Assembly: GCA_005776585.1 (NCBI GenBank)
Contig: SXOX01000032.1
Coordinates: 1 to 51,463 of the forward strand
Reading direction: 5' to 3'
DNA from: Pseudomonadota bacterium
Lineage (GTDB): Bacteria > Myxococcota_A > UBA9042 > GCA-2863065
Length of the DNA: 51,463 nucleotides
A program made the translations under genes and the position numbers. This document shows, piece after piece, positions 41,300-50,002 of the stretch. The notes beneath the pieces are model-generated. The model was given only the letters and a program-made list of their open reading frames with translations. It was not told the origin of the DNA and ran no database searches. Numbering within the stretch: position 1 is the stretch's first letter; each line of letters starts with the position of its first letter.

Positions 41300-42469
41300 A
41301 TGCGCACGTCCCTCACCGTTTCGTGTCTCGCCGCTGCATCTTTGGCCGCGCTCGCGACAGCCTTTGTGGCTACCAACCTGGCCGCCTGTGCGGCGGAGGT
41401 GGAGGACGAGTCGACCCTCGCGACCGACGAGAAGGAGCTGTACGCCGGCGAAGCCGTTGCGGGCAAGGCGGACTGGTCGCTCGATCCGTGCACGGCCAGG
41501 GGCTGGTACGGTGACGGCGTCTGCGACTGGTTCTGTCCGAAGCGCGACTCCGACTGCGCTCCTCCGACCTTGTTCGCCAACCCCAAGGGCAAGGCCGCCG
41601 TGTTTCCGGTCGTGCTGCACCACGGCTTCGCGGGCGGCCACGGCTTCATCTTCGCGTATCAGGGCGTCCGTGAGGGGCTCACCGCAGACGGCCATCGCGT
41701 TTATCAGACCGAGGTGCCGCCGTTCGCGTCGGTACCCACGCGCGCCGCCGAGCTCAAGAAGGTCGTCGACCGCGCGCTGACGGAGTCGGGCAAGGCCAAG
41801 GTCAACCTGATCGTGCACTCCATGGGAGGACTGGACGCGCGCTACCTCATCGGCTCCATGGGCTACGGAGACCGCGTCGCGTCGCTCACAACGATCTCCA
41901 CGCCGCACCGGGGTACGAACGCAGCGGACTTCGCCCTCAAGATCGTCCCTGGCAAGACCGACCCGGTCATCAACGCGCTGTTCGAGCTCTTCGGCATGAC
42001 GTTCAACGACCTGTCGACCAATACGGATCTGCGCGCGGCGTGGACGGCGCTCGCCGAGGGCAGCGCGGCCGACTTCAACGCCAAGCACCCGAACGACGCC
42101 CGCGTCTACTACCAGAGCTGGGCGGGTGTCTCGAGCGTGCTCGGGCTCTCCAAGTACGGGCGGGATCCCGGGCTCGCGAAGGACTGCGACGGCAAGCTCG
42201 TGCTCAACACGGGCACCTTCGATCGCGTGCGTGGCGAGTTCGTCGCCTTGGCGCCGCTGATCGGGCCGGCGAGCACGACCGGGCCGTGGCACGACGGCCT
42301 CGTGACGGTCAAGAGCTCCAAGTGGGGCACCTTCCGCGGTTGCATCCCCGCGGACCACTCGGAGGAGGTCGGTCAGTCCACCGCGGGTTGGCCCAATCCC
42401 ACGACGGGATTTGACGCCGTCACGTTCTATCGCACGATGGCCTTCGACCTGGCAGCGCGGGGGTACTAG
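41300..42469 (+). CDS. Secreted triacylglycerol lipase (family I-like) with N-terminal Cys module
   Basis: 389 aa from ATG 41300, with AAAGGAG 6 nt upstream. The signal ends in NLAAC, so a lipoprotein is likely. Near residue 65 comes a small Cys module (GWYGDGVCDWFC), a WYGDGxCDxxC unit I recall from other secreted myxobacterial proteins. The alpha/beta-hydrolase part matches Pseudomonas/Burkholderia-type lipases: VVLHHGFAGG (oxyanion region), Ser174 in VHSMGGLDARY, STPHRGT, Asp332 in WHDGLV and His353 in PADHSEEVGQ. The triad is complete. It would hydrolyse lipids outside the cell or at its surface, consistent with predation. The DUF971 gene starts 1 nt after its stop. Confidence 0.88.
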   Translation: MRTSLTVSCLAAASLAALATAFVATNLAACAAEVEDESTLATDEKELYAGEAVAGKADWSLDPCTARGWYGDGVCDWFCPKRDSDCAPPTLFANPKGKAAVFPVVLHHGFAGGHGFIFAYQGVREGLTADGHRVYQTEVPPFASVPTRAAELKKVVDRALTESGKAKVNLIVHSMGGLDARYLIGSMGYGDRVASLTTISTPHRGTNAADFALKIVPGKTDPVINALFELFGMTFNDLSTNTDLRAAWTALAEGSAADFNAKHPNDARVYYQSWAGVSSVLGLSKYGRDPGLAKDCDGKLVLNTGTFDRVRGEFVALAPLIGPASTTGPWHDGLVTVKSSKWGTFRGCIPADHSEEVGQSTAGWPNPTTGFDAVTFYRTMAFDLAARGY

Positions 42470-42470
42470 C

Positions 42471-42869
42471 GTGACGACGCCCTCGACGGAGCCGGCCGGC
42501 CTTGCCTGGGAGGACGCGGGTCAGACCGTGGCCATCGCGTGGGAGGACGGCCACCAGAGCCGCTTCGGCTTGCCGTACCTGCGGCGCATCTGTCCGTGTG
42601 CGGCCTGCACCAATGCGCATGCGACCGGACCCATCACGGCCGTGCAGAATCAGCCACCGAAGAAGGCCTTCACCATCCTCAGCGAGGCGCAGGTCCGTAA
42701 CGCCCGCGCCGTCGCCGAGATCACCGAGTGCTACCCGGTAGGCAGCTACGCCATCGGGTTTCGCTGGAAGGACGGCCACAACGAGGGCATCTACTCGTTC
42801 AGCCTCCTCCGGGCCATGTGCCCATGTGCCGCCTGCGCGGCACTGCGCTCCGAGGAGCCCGCGTCGTGA
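42471..42869 (+). CDS. DUF971 / gamma-butyrobetaine hydroxylase-like N-terminal domain protein
   Basis: 132 aa from GTG 42471. The fold is the small beta domain (DUF971) also found at the N-terminus of gamma-butyrobetaine hydroxylases: [22 protein letters not shown], then [33 protein letters not shown]. Two identical CPCAAC motifs (residues about 43-48 and near 123) give eight closely spaced features for metal binding; stand-alone members have been linked to iron-sulfur functions, but no reaction can be assigned. Its last four bases overlap the RNase PH start, so the two are translated together. Confidence 0.85.
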   Translation: MTTPSTEPAGLAWEDAGQTVAIAWEDGHQSRFGLPYLRRICPCAACTNAHATGPITAVQNQPPKKAFTILSEAQVRNARAVAEITECYPVGSYAIGFRWKDGHNEGIYSFSLLRAMCPCAACAALRSEEPAS

Positions 42870-43579
42870 GCCGCGTGCGTCGACCAGAGACACGGGCCGC
42901 GGATACCCTGCGCCCTATCGCCCTCGAGCTCGGTGTGCAGCGCCAGGCCGCTGGCTCGGTGCTCATCTCGGCTGGCGGCACGCGCGTCATCTGCGCGGCC
43001 ACCATCGAGGAGAAGGTGCCGCCCTTTTTGAAGGACAAGGGCCAGGGCTGGGTCACTGCCGAGTACGCCATGCTCCCAGGCAGCGGCGACCGTCGCGTGG
43101 CGCGCGGCCCCAACGCGCGCGCCACCGAGATCCAGCGGCTCATCGCGCGCTCACTGCGAGCGGCCGTGGATCTCACGGCCATGCCGGGCCTGTCGATCAC
43201 CGTCGACTGCGACGTGTTGGACGCTGATGGCGGTACGCGTACCGCGAGCATCACCGGCGGCTGGGTCGCGCTCGTGCTGGCCGTACGGTCGCTGCAGCAG
43301 CGTGGACTGTGCACGCGGGAGCCCATCGTCGGGCAGGTCGCGGCGGTGAGCGTCGGCGTCGTCGATGGGCTGCCGTTGCTGGATCTCGACTACCTCGAGG
43401 ATAGCGCGGCGGACGTCGACATGAACGTCGTGGCGCTCGACGGCGGGCGGCTCGTCGAGGTCCAAGGGACCGCGGAGAAGGGTACCTTCGACCGCCCGAC
43501 CCTGGATCGCCTGCTCGACCTCGGTACCGCGGGCATCGCCGCGCTGCACCGGCTGCAGCGCGACGCCCTCGGCCAATAG
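42866..43579 (+). CDS. rph: Ribonuclease PH
   Basis: 237 aa from GTG 42866, overlapping the DUF971 stop. It is the phosphate-dependent 3'-5' exonuclease that trims tRNA and other RNA 3' ends. The start matches the family ([18 protein letters not shown]). Hallmarks are [33 protein letters not shown], the [20 protein letters not shown] stretch containing the phosphate-binding Arg residues, [19 protein letters not shown], and [18 protein letters not shown] with the catalytic Asp residues. Length is standard. It forms a transcript with the lipase and DUF971 genes. Confidence 0.96.
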   Translation: MSRVRRPETRAADTLRPIALELGVQRQAAGSVLISAGGTRVICAATIEEKVPPFLKDKGQGWVTAEYAMLPGSGDRRVARGPNARATEIQRLIARSLRAAVDLTAMPGLSITVDCDVLDADGGTRTASITGGWVALVLAVRSLQQRGLCTREPIVGQVAAVSVGVVDGLPLLDLDYLEDSAADVDMNVVALDGGRLVEVQGTAEKGTFDRPTLDRLLDLGTAGIAALHRLQRDALGQ

Positions 43580-43648
43580 CACGGACCGCTCTTGCCGCCG
43601 GAAGCGGCGCTGCTACCATTGCGCGCGTCCGAACTCGAAGGAGCCCTC

Positions 43649-45364
43649 ATGCCGAAGCCGATTCCACCGACGTCCTTTGCCGACATCGACGCGGGCCTCG
43701 CCGCCCTCAACGCGGCCAAGCAGCGCTTTGCGCGCCTCAGCGTCCCCGAACGCCTCCATTTGCTGGAGGCCATGGCAGACGGTGTACGCGAGGTCAAGGA
43801 GGCGTGGGTCGAGGACGGCTGCGCTGCCAAGGGCATCCCTCGGGACTCCGTGACCGCCGGTGAGGAGTGGCTCGGCGGCCCTATGGTCACGCAGCGCAAC
43901 CTGCGGCTGCTGCGCGAGTCGCTCGAGGACGTGCGCGATCATGGACGCCCACAGCTCCCAGACGGCGCGGTGCGCGTCGCCAGCAACGGTCAGACCGTCG
44001 CGCGCGTCTTTCCGGCGGGCTTCTACGACAAGCTCCTGTACATGGGCTTCTCCGCAGAGATCTGGATGGAGCCCGGCGTCACGCCGGCCTCGCTGCCCGA
44101 CACCATGGCCGAGATCTACCAGCGCGGCAGTCAGGCCAAGGGCAAGGTGGCGCTGGTCCTCGGCGCAGGCAACGTGTCGTCGATTGGCCCCATGGACGTC
44201 ATCTACAAGCTCTTTGCCGAGAACGAGGTCTGCATCCTCAAGATGAACCCGGTCAACGAGTACGTCGGGCCGCACATCGAGAAGGCATTTCGCGTGCTCG
44301 TCGAGGCCGATTTCCTGCGCGTCGTCTACGGCGGCGCGGAGGTCGGGCAGTACCTCTGCCAGCACGCGCTGGTGGAGACGATTCACATCACGGGCTCCGA
44401 CAAGACGCACGACGCGATCGTTTGGGGTGCTCCGGGCCCCGTCCAGCAAGAGAACAAGCGCGCGGGCACGCCGATCAACACCAAGCCCATCACGTCGGAG
44501 CTCGGGAACGTGTCGCCCGTCATCATCGTGCCGGGACCGTGGACGGACGCCGACCTCGCGTTCCAGGCTGCCAACATCGCGAGCCAGGTCGCCAACAACG
44601 GCTCCTTCAACTGCAACGCGGCCAAGTGCCTCGTGCAGCACGCGGGCTGGGACCGTCGGAACGCGCTCATGGACCAGGTCGAGGCCACGCTCCGGGCCGC
44701 GCCTCGGCGCAAGGCGTACTACCCCGGAGCGGATCATCGGTATGACGGCTTCCTCGCCGCGCATCCGGAGGCCAAGGCGCTCGGCGAGCGTCGTGACGGC
44801 GTCATCCCCTGGACCACCATTCGTAACGTGCCGTCGACGGATCGGGACAACATCTGCTTCAACACCGAGGCCTTCTGCGGCGTGCTGGCAGAGACGACGA
44901 TCGAGGCCGCCGATCCCATCGATTTTCTCAGGAAGGCCGTCGTCTTCTGCAATGACACCATGTGGGGAACGCTCAACGTGAGCCTCATCGTGCACCCGTC
45001 GCAGGAAAAGGACCCGGCGTTCAGGGCGGCGCTCGAGCAGGCCATCGCGGACCTGCGCTATGGCACCGTAGGCGTCAATCACTGGCCAGCGCTCGGCTAC
45101 GCGTTCTGCACCACGACCTGGGGCGCTTACCCGGGCCACCCGCTCGACGACATCCGCAGCGGTCGCGGCGTCGTTCACAACACCTACCTGTTCGGCAAGC
45201 CGCAGAAGAGCGTCGTCCGCGGGCCCTTCCGCGTCAACCCCAAACCGCCGTGGTTCGTCACCAACAAGAACACGCACAACATCGCGCCGCGGGCCACGGA
45301 GTTCGAGCGCGCGCCCAGCGTGTTCAAGCTTCCCGGGCTGATGTTCGCCGCGATGAAAGGTTAG
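43649..45364 (+). CDS. Aldehyde dehydrogenase superfamily protein
   Basis: 571 aa from ATG 43649, with AAGGAG 6 nt upstream. NAD(P)-dependent oxidation of an aldehyde is the expected reaction. The sequence carries an ALDH-type nucleotide-binding part (VALVLGAGNVSSIGPMDV, ILKMNPVNEYVG), ITGSDKTHD, the general-base Glu284 in ELGNVSPVII, and Cys322 (NGSFNCNAAKC, catalytic candidate) with Cys327 nearby. It is longer than the common 480-500-residue ALDH, with extra N- and C-terminal segments, and belongs to an unusual subgroup whose substrate I cannot name. Its stop is directly followed, with no gap, by the stop of the convergent HTTM gene. Confidence 0.85.
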   Translation: MPKPIPPTSFADIDAGLAALNAAKQRFARLSVPERLHLLEAMADGVREVKEAWVEDGCAAKGIPRDSVTAGEEWLGGPMVTQRNLRLLRESLEDVRDHGRPQLPDGAVRVASNGQTVARVFPAGFYDKLLYMGFSAEIWMEPGVTPASLPDTMAEIYQRGSQAKGKVALVLGAGNVSSIGPMDVIYKLFAENEVCILKMNPVNEYVGPHIEKAFRVLVEADFLRVVYGGAEVGQYLCQHALVETIHITGSDKTHDAIVWGAPGPVQQENKRAGTPINTKPITSELGNVSPVIIVPGPWTDADLAFQAANIASQVANNGSFNCNAAKCLVQHAGWDRRNALMDQVEATLRAAPRRKAYYPGADHRYDGFLAAHPEAKALGERRDGVIPWTTIRNVPSTDRDNICFNTEAFCGVLAETTIEAADPIDFLRKAVVFCNDTMWGTLNVSLIVHPSQEKDPAFRAALEQAIADLRYGTVGVNHWPALGYAFCTTTWGAYPGHPLDDIRSGRGVVHNTYLFGKPQKSVVRGPFRVNPKPPWFVTNKNTHNIAPRATEFERAPSVFKLPGLMFAAMKG

Positions 45365-47053
45365 CTATTTCGCGGGCTCTGCGGGCTTGGCCGGCTCTGC
45401 GGGCTTGGCCGGCTCTGCGGGCTTGGCCGGCTCTGCGGGCTTGGCCGGCTCTGCGGGCTTGGCCGGCTCTGCGGGCTTGGCCGGCTCTGCGGGCTTGGCC
45501 TTGTCGAAGCAGGTGTGCTTCCACAGCTTGATCTCCTTGATCGGCTGCGCCTCTTCGTTCTTGCGCGGCGTGCGCTCCAAGTAGAAGTTCATCTCGAAGG
45601 TCTCGAGCTGCTTGCCGGGCTCGTCGGCGTGGTCGCGATTCCACTTGCGGCACAGGTAGCGCCCGAACTGGAGACGGTGGTCCTTGTATCGCACCATCCA
45701 CAGGTTCATCACGTACTTCCGCCATCGCTGCCAGCGATAGTAGCCCACGTCCACGACATGCTCGGGCTTGGAGATGTCGACCGGTCCACCATCCGTGAAG
45801 AGATCGACCTCACTGCCATCGCGGAGCTTGGCCGGAAAGACGTACCAGCCGTCGTCGACCAGCGGAAAGGGCGCGAACATGTTCCAGCGTTGGTCCAGAC
45901 GGAGCGTGAGCCCGATGGCGTCGAGCCACGGCTTCATCTTGACCGGTGGACCGTCCTTGATGACGATCCCGAACTCGCCCTTCTCGTTGGTCCCAAGCCA
46001 CTGGTAGCGGTCGAGCGTTCCGATGTTGTAGGCGAGGCAATAGGCGGTCGCCAGCGCGACAAGGGACTCCGAGAGCGCGCTCGGACGCCACGTCACGGCC
46101 CGCTCCGGCAGCCGAGCGACCCAGCGCGCCGCCGTGGCCGCCAGTCCGCCCAGGACCGTGCCTTGCGCGACGAGGCGCGCCCAGAGCGGCGCAAGTCGGT
46201 TCCAGAACCAGCTCGGCAGCAGAAACACCGCTGAGGTACACGAGGTAAGGCCGAAGATGCCAATCTGGAGGCCCATCCAGAAGCCGAGGTGCATCCCAAT
46301 CACGGACAAGACGAGCAACGTGCGCGTGACTCCAAAGCGGCTGGGCACGAACATCAGCAGTAGCGGCCCCAGCAGCTCCAGCCAGAACGTGAGGTGGGTG
46401 AGCGTCATCGTGAGCCACGGCTGCGTGGCCATCCACTTGCCAAAGTAGGTTGCGAACTGGTCGATGCTGAGCGCCAGGTATACGGCACTACCGTCGCGCC
46501 ACTCATTGCCGTACTTCAGCAGGATCGTGAAGAAGTAGACCGATACGAACTGAATGGTCAGCGAGAGCGTGCCAAATGAGGCGATGCCCGGCTCCAGCGG
46601 CTCGGAGCGCGAGGCTGCCCGCGCCCGGTCGACCGACCAGACGGCACCGAGCGGCACGAACATGCCAAAGAACAGCAGCAGCCGCATGAGGATGTCGCCC
46701 GCTTGGAGGACCATGCCGTTGCGGCTCTCGCATGAGCAGAGGAGCAGCCAGGTCAGAAACGTCATCAGGCGCGTGCGATACCCGACCAGGAGCCCGAAGG
46801 CGAAGACGGCCTCGAGCGCGAACAGCACGAGCTGCGAGAACACCGTCCCGCCCCAGTTGTGAAGCGACAGCAGCCACTCCGAGGAGAAGCTCTCGATGAG
46901 CCGACCGCGCGGCAGCACGCCAAAGTCGGTGAAGAAGGCCTCGACGTCGACGACACGCCAGGCGATGTCGATCAGCTCGTGAATCCCCAGGGCGATTCGA
47001 AAGAAGGCCAGGGAGCGAAGGTCGAGCGCGTAGGCTTTCCGCAGGGCGTCCAT
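45365..47053 (-). CDS. HTTM / vitamin-K-dependent gamma-carboxylase-like membrane protein with AKPAEP-repeat tail
   Basis: 562 aa from ATG 47053. The N-terminal half is a typical HTTM domain: LAFFRIALGIHELIDI, LLVGYRTRLMTFLTWLL, GDILMRLLLFFGMFVPLG, SVYFFTILLKYGNEWRDGSAVYLAL, with at least six membrane helices. A soluble part of about 200 residues follows (LRLDQRWNMFAPFPLVDDGWYVF, YYRWQRWRKYVMNLW), as in related bacterial proteins. The C-terminal tail is seven or more AKPAEP units after a single HTCFDKAK. The family includes the vitamin K epoxidase/carboxylase, but the bacterial members' reaction is unknown, so no activity is claimed. Expressed from its own start, divergent from the asparaginase gene. 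Confidence 0.87.
   Translation of the reverse strand: MDALRKAYALDLRSLAFFRIALGIHELIDIAWRVVDVEAFFTDFGVLPRGRLIESFSSEWLLSLHNWGGTVFSQLVLFALEAVFAFGLLVGYRTRLMTFLTWLLLCSCESRNGMVLQAGDILMRLLLFFGMFVPLGAVWSVDRARAASRSEPLEPGIASFGTLSLTIQFVSVYFFTILLKYGNEWRDGSAVYLALSIDQFATYFGKWMATQPWLTMTLTHLTFWLELLGPLLLMFVPSRFGVTRTLLVLSVIGMHLGFWMGLQIGIFGLTSCTSAVFLLPSWFWNRLAPLWARLVAQGTVLGGLAATAARWVARLPERAVTWRPSALSESLVALATAYCLAYNIGTLDRYQWLGTNEKGEFGIVIKDGPPVKMKPWLDAIGLTLRLDQRWNMFAPFPLVDDGWYVFPAKLRDGSEVDLFTDGGPVDISKPEHVVDVGYYRWQRWRKYVMNLWMVRYKDHRLQFGRYLCRKWNRDHADEPGKQLETFEMNFYLERTPRKNEEAQPIKEIKLWKHTCFDKAKPAEPAKPAEPAKPAEPAKPAEPAKPAEPAKPAEPAKPAEPAK
45375..45500. repeat. Seven perfect 18-bp tandem repeats encoding AKPAEP
   Basis: GGCTCTGCGGGCTTGGCC is repeated seven times without mismatch. 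On the minus strand each unit encodes one AKPAEP hexapeptide at the C-terminus of the HTTM protein. Perfect identity points to recent expansion or active slippage, and length changes would stay in frame. Confidence 0.95.
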
Positions 47054-47062
47054 AGGGCGGCG

Positions 47063-47068
47063 CTTCTA
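47063..47068 (-). promoter_or_regulatory. -10-like element before the HTTM gene
   Basis: The minus strand reads TAGAAG, 9 nt before the ATG at 47053, the same placement as TAGAAA before the gene starting at 1766. No Shine-Dalgarno sequence intervenes; the -35 region is weak. Confidence 0.3.
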
Positions 47069-47219
47069 CCACGGAGTGGGCCGCTGTACCACGGTTTTGC
47101 ACGTGATAAATTGCCCCATCGAGCCAACCGCGGCAAGGCGTGTCGCTCCGTCTGGTGGGGCGATCTTGGGACGATTCGTCCCGCGTGACGGCTGGGCTGG
47201 CCTGACGCCCGAGGTCGTT

Positions 47220-47225
47220 TATGAT
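47220..47225 (+). promoter_or_regulatory. -10-like element before the asparaginase gene
   Basis: TATGAT differs from TATAAT at one position and ends 8 nt before GTG 47234. No clear -35 or ribosome binding site is present, which suggests a leaderless message. Confidence 0.3.
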
Positions 47226-47233
47226 GCGGCGCC

Positions 47234-48214
47234 GTGAGCACGGAGACTCAGCTCAGGATCGTCGAGGAGCGCGGCGCGGCGCTCGAGGCCGAACATGCGG
47301 TCTCGGCCGTCTTGTGCGACGCCACAGGTCGGATCATTCACTCGGTCGGCCCCGAGATCGAGGCCACCTGGCGCAGCGCCTCGAAGCCGTTCCAGCTCGA
47401 GGCGTCGCTCTCGTTTCTGCCTGACGCGTTCGTCGACGCGCTCAGTGAGCGCGATCTGGCGCTTGGCGCCGCGAGTCACTCCGGAGAACCGCAGCATGTC
47501 GCTGGCGTTCGCTCGCTGCTCGATCGCATGGCGTGCTCGGCGGAGGGGCTTCGATGCGGAGCGCACTGGCCAGTCCATGAGCCGAGCGGTCGAACGCTCG
47601 CTTCGCATGGGGAGCGTGCCACGGCCCTACACAACAACTGCTCCGGCAAGCACGCGTACATGCTGGGAGCCACCCGCAGTAGCGGCCTCGCTCCCGACTA
47701 TCGCCCCGTGGCCCACCCGCTCCAGCAGCGCGTCGTCGAGCGCGTTCGCCATCACACCGGTGGCCGCGTCTCGTCTGAGACCGTGATCGATGGCTGTGGC
47801 GTCCCGTGCTTCGTCCTGCCGCTGTCCGCGATGGCGCAGGCCTGGGCCTCCATCGCGACCTGCATGGCGCGCCACGACGGCGTCCTCTCGCGCATCGGCT
47901 GGGCCATGTGCCACGAGCCGTGGTTCATGAGCGGCACCGATCGCCTGGACCTGATGCTCGTGCACGGCGCGACCGAGCCGATCGTGGCCAAGGTTGGCGC
48001 CATGGGCATCCAGTGTGTGGCGTTTCCGGAGCGCGGGCTCGGCCTCGCCCTCAAGCTGCGGACTGGCTCGAGCGACGCGCGACCCTTGGTCGTCGAGGCC
48101 GTGATGGACCGATGGCTGCCGGGCCTCCTGCGGCCAGACACGCTGCGTCGTTTCAGAGACGTCGTGAACGTGGTTGGCGACGTCGTCGGTCAGCGGCGCG
48201 GTCTCTGGTCGTGA
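47234..48214 (+). CDS. L-asparaginase (Asparaginase_II / Rhizobium etli type)
   Basis: 326 aa from GTG 47234. The enzyme hydrolyses L-asparagine to aspartate and ammonia; this class is a zinc-binding, beta-lactamase-like family distinct from the E. coli enzymes. Characteristic motifs are WRSASKPFQLEASL (catalytic Ser-x-x-Lys), AASHSGEPQHV, LHNNCSGKHAYML with the metal-binding Cys, and VIDGCGVPCFVLPLSAMA. The C-terminal part (PEPIVAKVGA-like TEPIVAKVGAMG, KLRTGSSDARP) is also typical. The family is rather short and cytoplasmic; no signal peptide is present. Its stop overlaps the start of the GT39-type gene by four bases, probably for translational coupling rather than shared function. Confidence 0.9.
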   Translation: MSTETQLRIVEERGAALEAEHAVSAVLCDATGRIIHSVGPEIEATWRSASKPFQLEASLSFLPDAFVDALSERDLALGAASHSGEPQHVAGVRSLLDRMACSAEGLRCGAHWPVHEPSGRTLASHGERATALHNNCSGKHAYMLGATRSSGLAPDYRPVAHPLQQRVVERVRHHTGGRVSSETVIDGCGVPCFVLPLSAMAQAWASIATCMARHDGVLSRIGWAMCHEPWFMSGTDRLDLMLVHGATEPIVAKVGAMGIQCVAFPERGLGLALKLRTGSSDARPLVVEAVMDRWLPGLLRPDTLRRFRDVVNVVGDVVGQRRGLWS

Positions 48215-49878
48215 CGTCGTCTCCGGCGGAGCCCGTCGTGGAGGCCCGACGTGCCTCCCGGTGGGTCGAGCCGCTCGCCTTGGTGTCCCTGGCGCTGCTC
48301 GTGCGCGTGCCCGGCCTCGATCGGCGCCCGCTCTGGCTCGACGAGGCCTGCAACGTCCTGTTCGCGCGACGCGGACTCCTGGAGGTCCTCGACGCGGTGC
48401 GCTGGGAGGGCAACCCGCCGCTCTATTACTGGCTCCTCGGCCTCTGGACCGAGGTCCTTGGCGACTCAGAGTGGGCCGTCCGCGCGTTGCCGCTGCTGTT
48501 TGGCGTGCTCTCGGTGGTCTCGACCTGGCGTACGGCACGCGCCCTGTTCCCCGGCTCTCGGCACGCGGCGTGGATCGCCGGGCTCCTCGTCGCGCTCTCG
48601 CCGCTGCACGCCTACTACTCCCGCGAAGGGCGCGTCTACACGCTGACCACCCTCGTCGCGAGCGAGCTCCTCCTGGCTCTGCACCGCGCGCTCGACCGTG
48701 GCGTCTGGCGAGATTGGCTCCGCGTGAGCGCGTGGCTCGTCACCGGCCTCTATGCCCACAACTATGCGCTCTTCCTGCTACCGGTCGTGCCCCTCACCGC
48801 GCTCGTCACCGTCCCGGCGGACCAGCGCCGACGCGCCCTGGTCGGAGCGGTCGCCTCGGTCGCGACCGCCGCGCTGGTGTATCTGCCGTGGGTCCCGACG
48901 CTCTTGTTTCAGCTGCAGTCCGGCGTCGGGAGCTGGGTCGGCCGCCTCTTTTCGCTCGTGCCCGCGTGGCGCCACCCCTTCGCGTCCATGGAGGCCATGG
49001 GTGTCGGCGGCGTCTTTCCTCCGTACCTCGGCGAGCTCTCGCAGCTCCCTGAGGGACTGAGCCTCGGGAGCGCCTCTTGGTCTGTCCTCCGCTGGACCGG
49101 CGTCGCGCTGCTCACGCTCGGCCTGGGGAGCGTCGCGGTCTCCCGTCGCGCGCTGTCGGCCGTTGGACCGTCCATCACCCGCGTCGCCCTCTTCGGCCTC
49201 CTCCCGCTCGCCATCCCCTACGTCTGGTCCCTCCTCGCCTCGCCGATCTACCTCGTCGGGCGCTACGAGCTCCCTTCCTTGGTCGCCTTGGCGTTGCTCC
49301 TCGGCGCCTCGGCGGACATGCAGCTCCGGTCCTCCTCGGTCACCCGCCGCCGCGCGACCGGGGCCGTGCTCGCGCTCTGGGTCGTCGCCGCCGCTCTGGT
49401 GCTCATCGCGCTGCATCGCGCGCCCGTCTCGCTGCTCGAGCGCACCGTCGCGCGCATCCTCGTCGATCACGCGACGGCGGCCGACGTCATCGTCTTTCCG
49501 GATACGACGCGCGCGGTCCCGGAGTACTACCTTGGCCGCGCCTCGAATGCGGCGGCTCGCGTCTCCTTCCCACCCGAGCAGTCCGCTCACCCGGGCTGGA
49601 TCGACCCGCACGCACGGCTCTCCGAGCCCGCGGAGCTCGTGGAGACTGCGCAGCGCACGGCTCGGCGCCTTCGCGAGCATGTGGAGGTCAGCGGCGGAAC
49701 AGTGTACGTAGTTGACTGGAATCGACAGCCGCCGCTGCCCGCCCTCAATGTCGTGTTGCACCGCGCTCTGCAGGCCGAGCTTGGCCCGGAGAGCATCGCC
49801 TTCATGCCTCACCCTCATGCCGGACCGTACTTGACGCTGTTTGCTCCACGGCAGAATCGCGATGGACTGCCGCGTTAA
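48211..49878 (+). CDS. GT39/PMT-type membrane glycosyltransferase
   Basis: 555 aa from GTG 48211. The first periplasmic loop contains the RRPLWLDEACN motif, with the acidic pair Asp44-Glu45 expected of GT-C enzymes that use polyprenyl-phosphate sugars. Next comes GNPPLYYWLLGLW, typical of the family. About ten membrane helices fill residues 20-420 (LYAHNYALFLLPVVPL, IYLVGRYELPSLVALALLL); the last 130 residues are soluble (VIVFPDTTRAVPEYYLG). The likely role is adding a sugar to lipid A, a surface glycan or a protein on the outer side of the inner membrane. It is unrelated at motif level to the four large GT-C-like proteins of the first region. Confidence 0.82.
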   Translation: MTSSPAEPVVEARRASRWVEPLALVSLALLVRVPGLDRRPLWLDEACNVLFARRGLLEVLDAVRWEGNPPLYYWLLGLWTEVLGDSEWAVRALPLLFGVLSVVSTWRTARALFPGSRHAAWIAGLLVALSPLHAYYSREGRVYTLTTLVASELLLALHRALDRGVWRDWLRVSAWLVTGLYAHNYALFLLPVVPLTALVTVPADQRRRALVGAVASVATAALVYLPWVPTLLFQLQSGVGSWVGRLFSLVPAWRHPFASMEAMGVGGVFPPYLGELSQLPEGLSLGSASWSVLRWTGVALLTLGLGSVAVSRRALSAVGPSITRVALFGLLPLAIPYVWSLLASPIYLVGRYELPSLVALALLLGASADMQLRSSSVTRRRATGAVLALWVVAAALVLIALHRAPVSLLERTVARILVDHATAADVIVFPDTTRAVPEYYLGRASNAAARVSFPPEQSAHPGWIDPHARLSEPAELVETAQRTARRLREHVEVSGGTVYVVDWNRQPPLPALNVVLHRALQAELGPESIAFMPHPHAGPYLTLFAPRQNRDGLPR

Positions 49879-50002
49879 CCATGACGCTCGTCAGTTTCGG
49901 CGACCCAAAATGATGTTCTTTCCTTGTCAATTCTAACCGCGTGCTACCCTGGGCGCCGGTGCGGTGGGCTCGTGGTGGGGCCGTTCGCGCTGACCCGACT
50001 CC

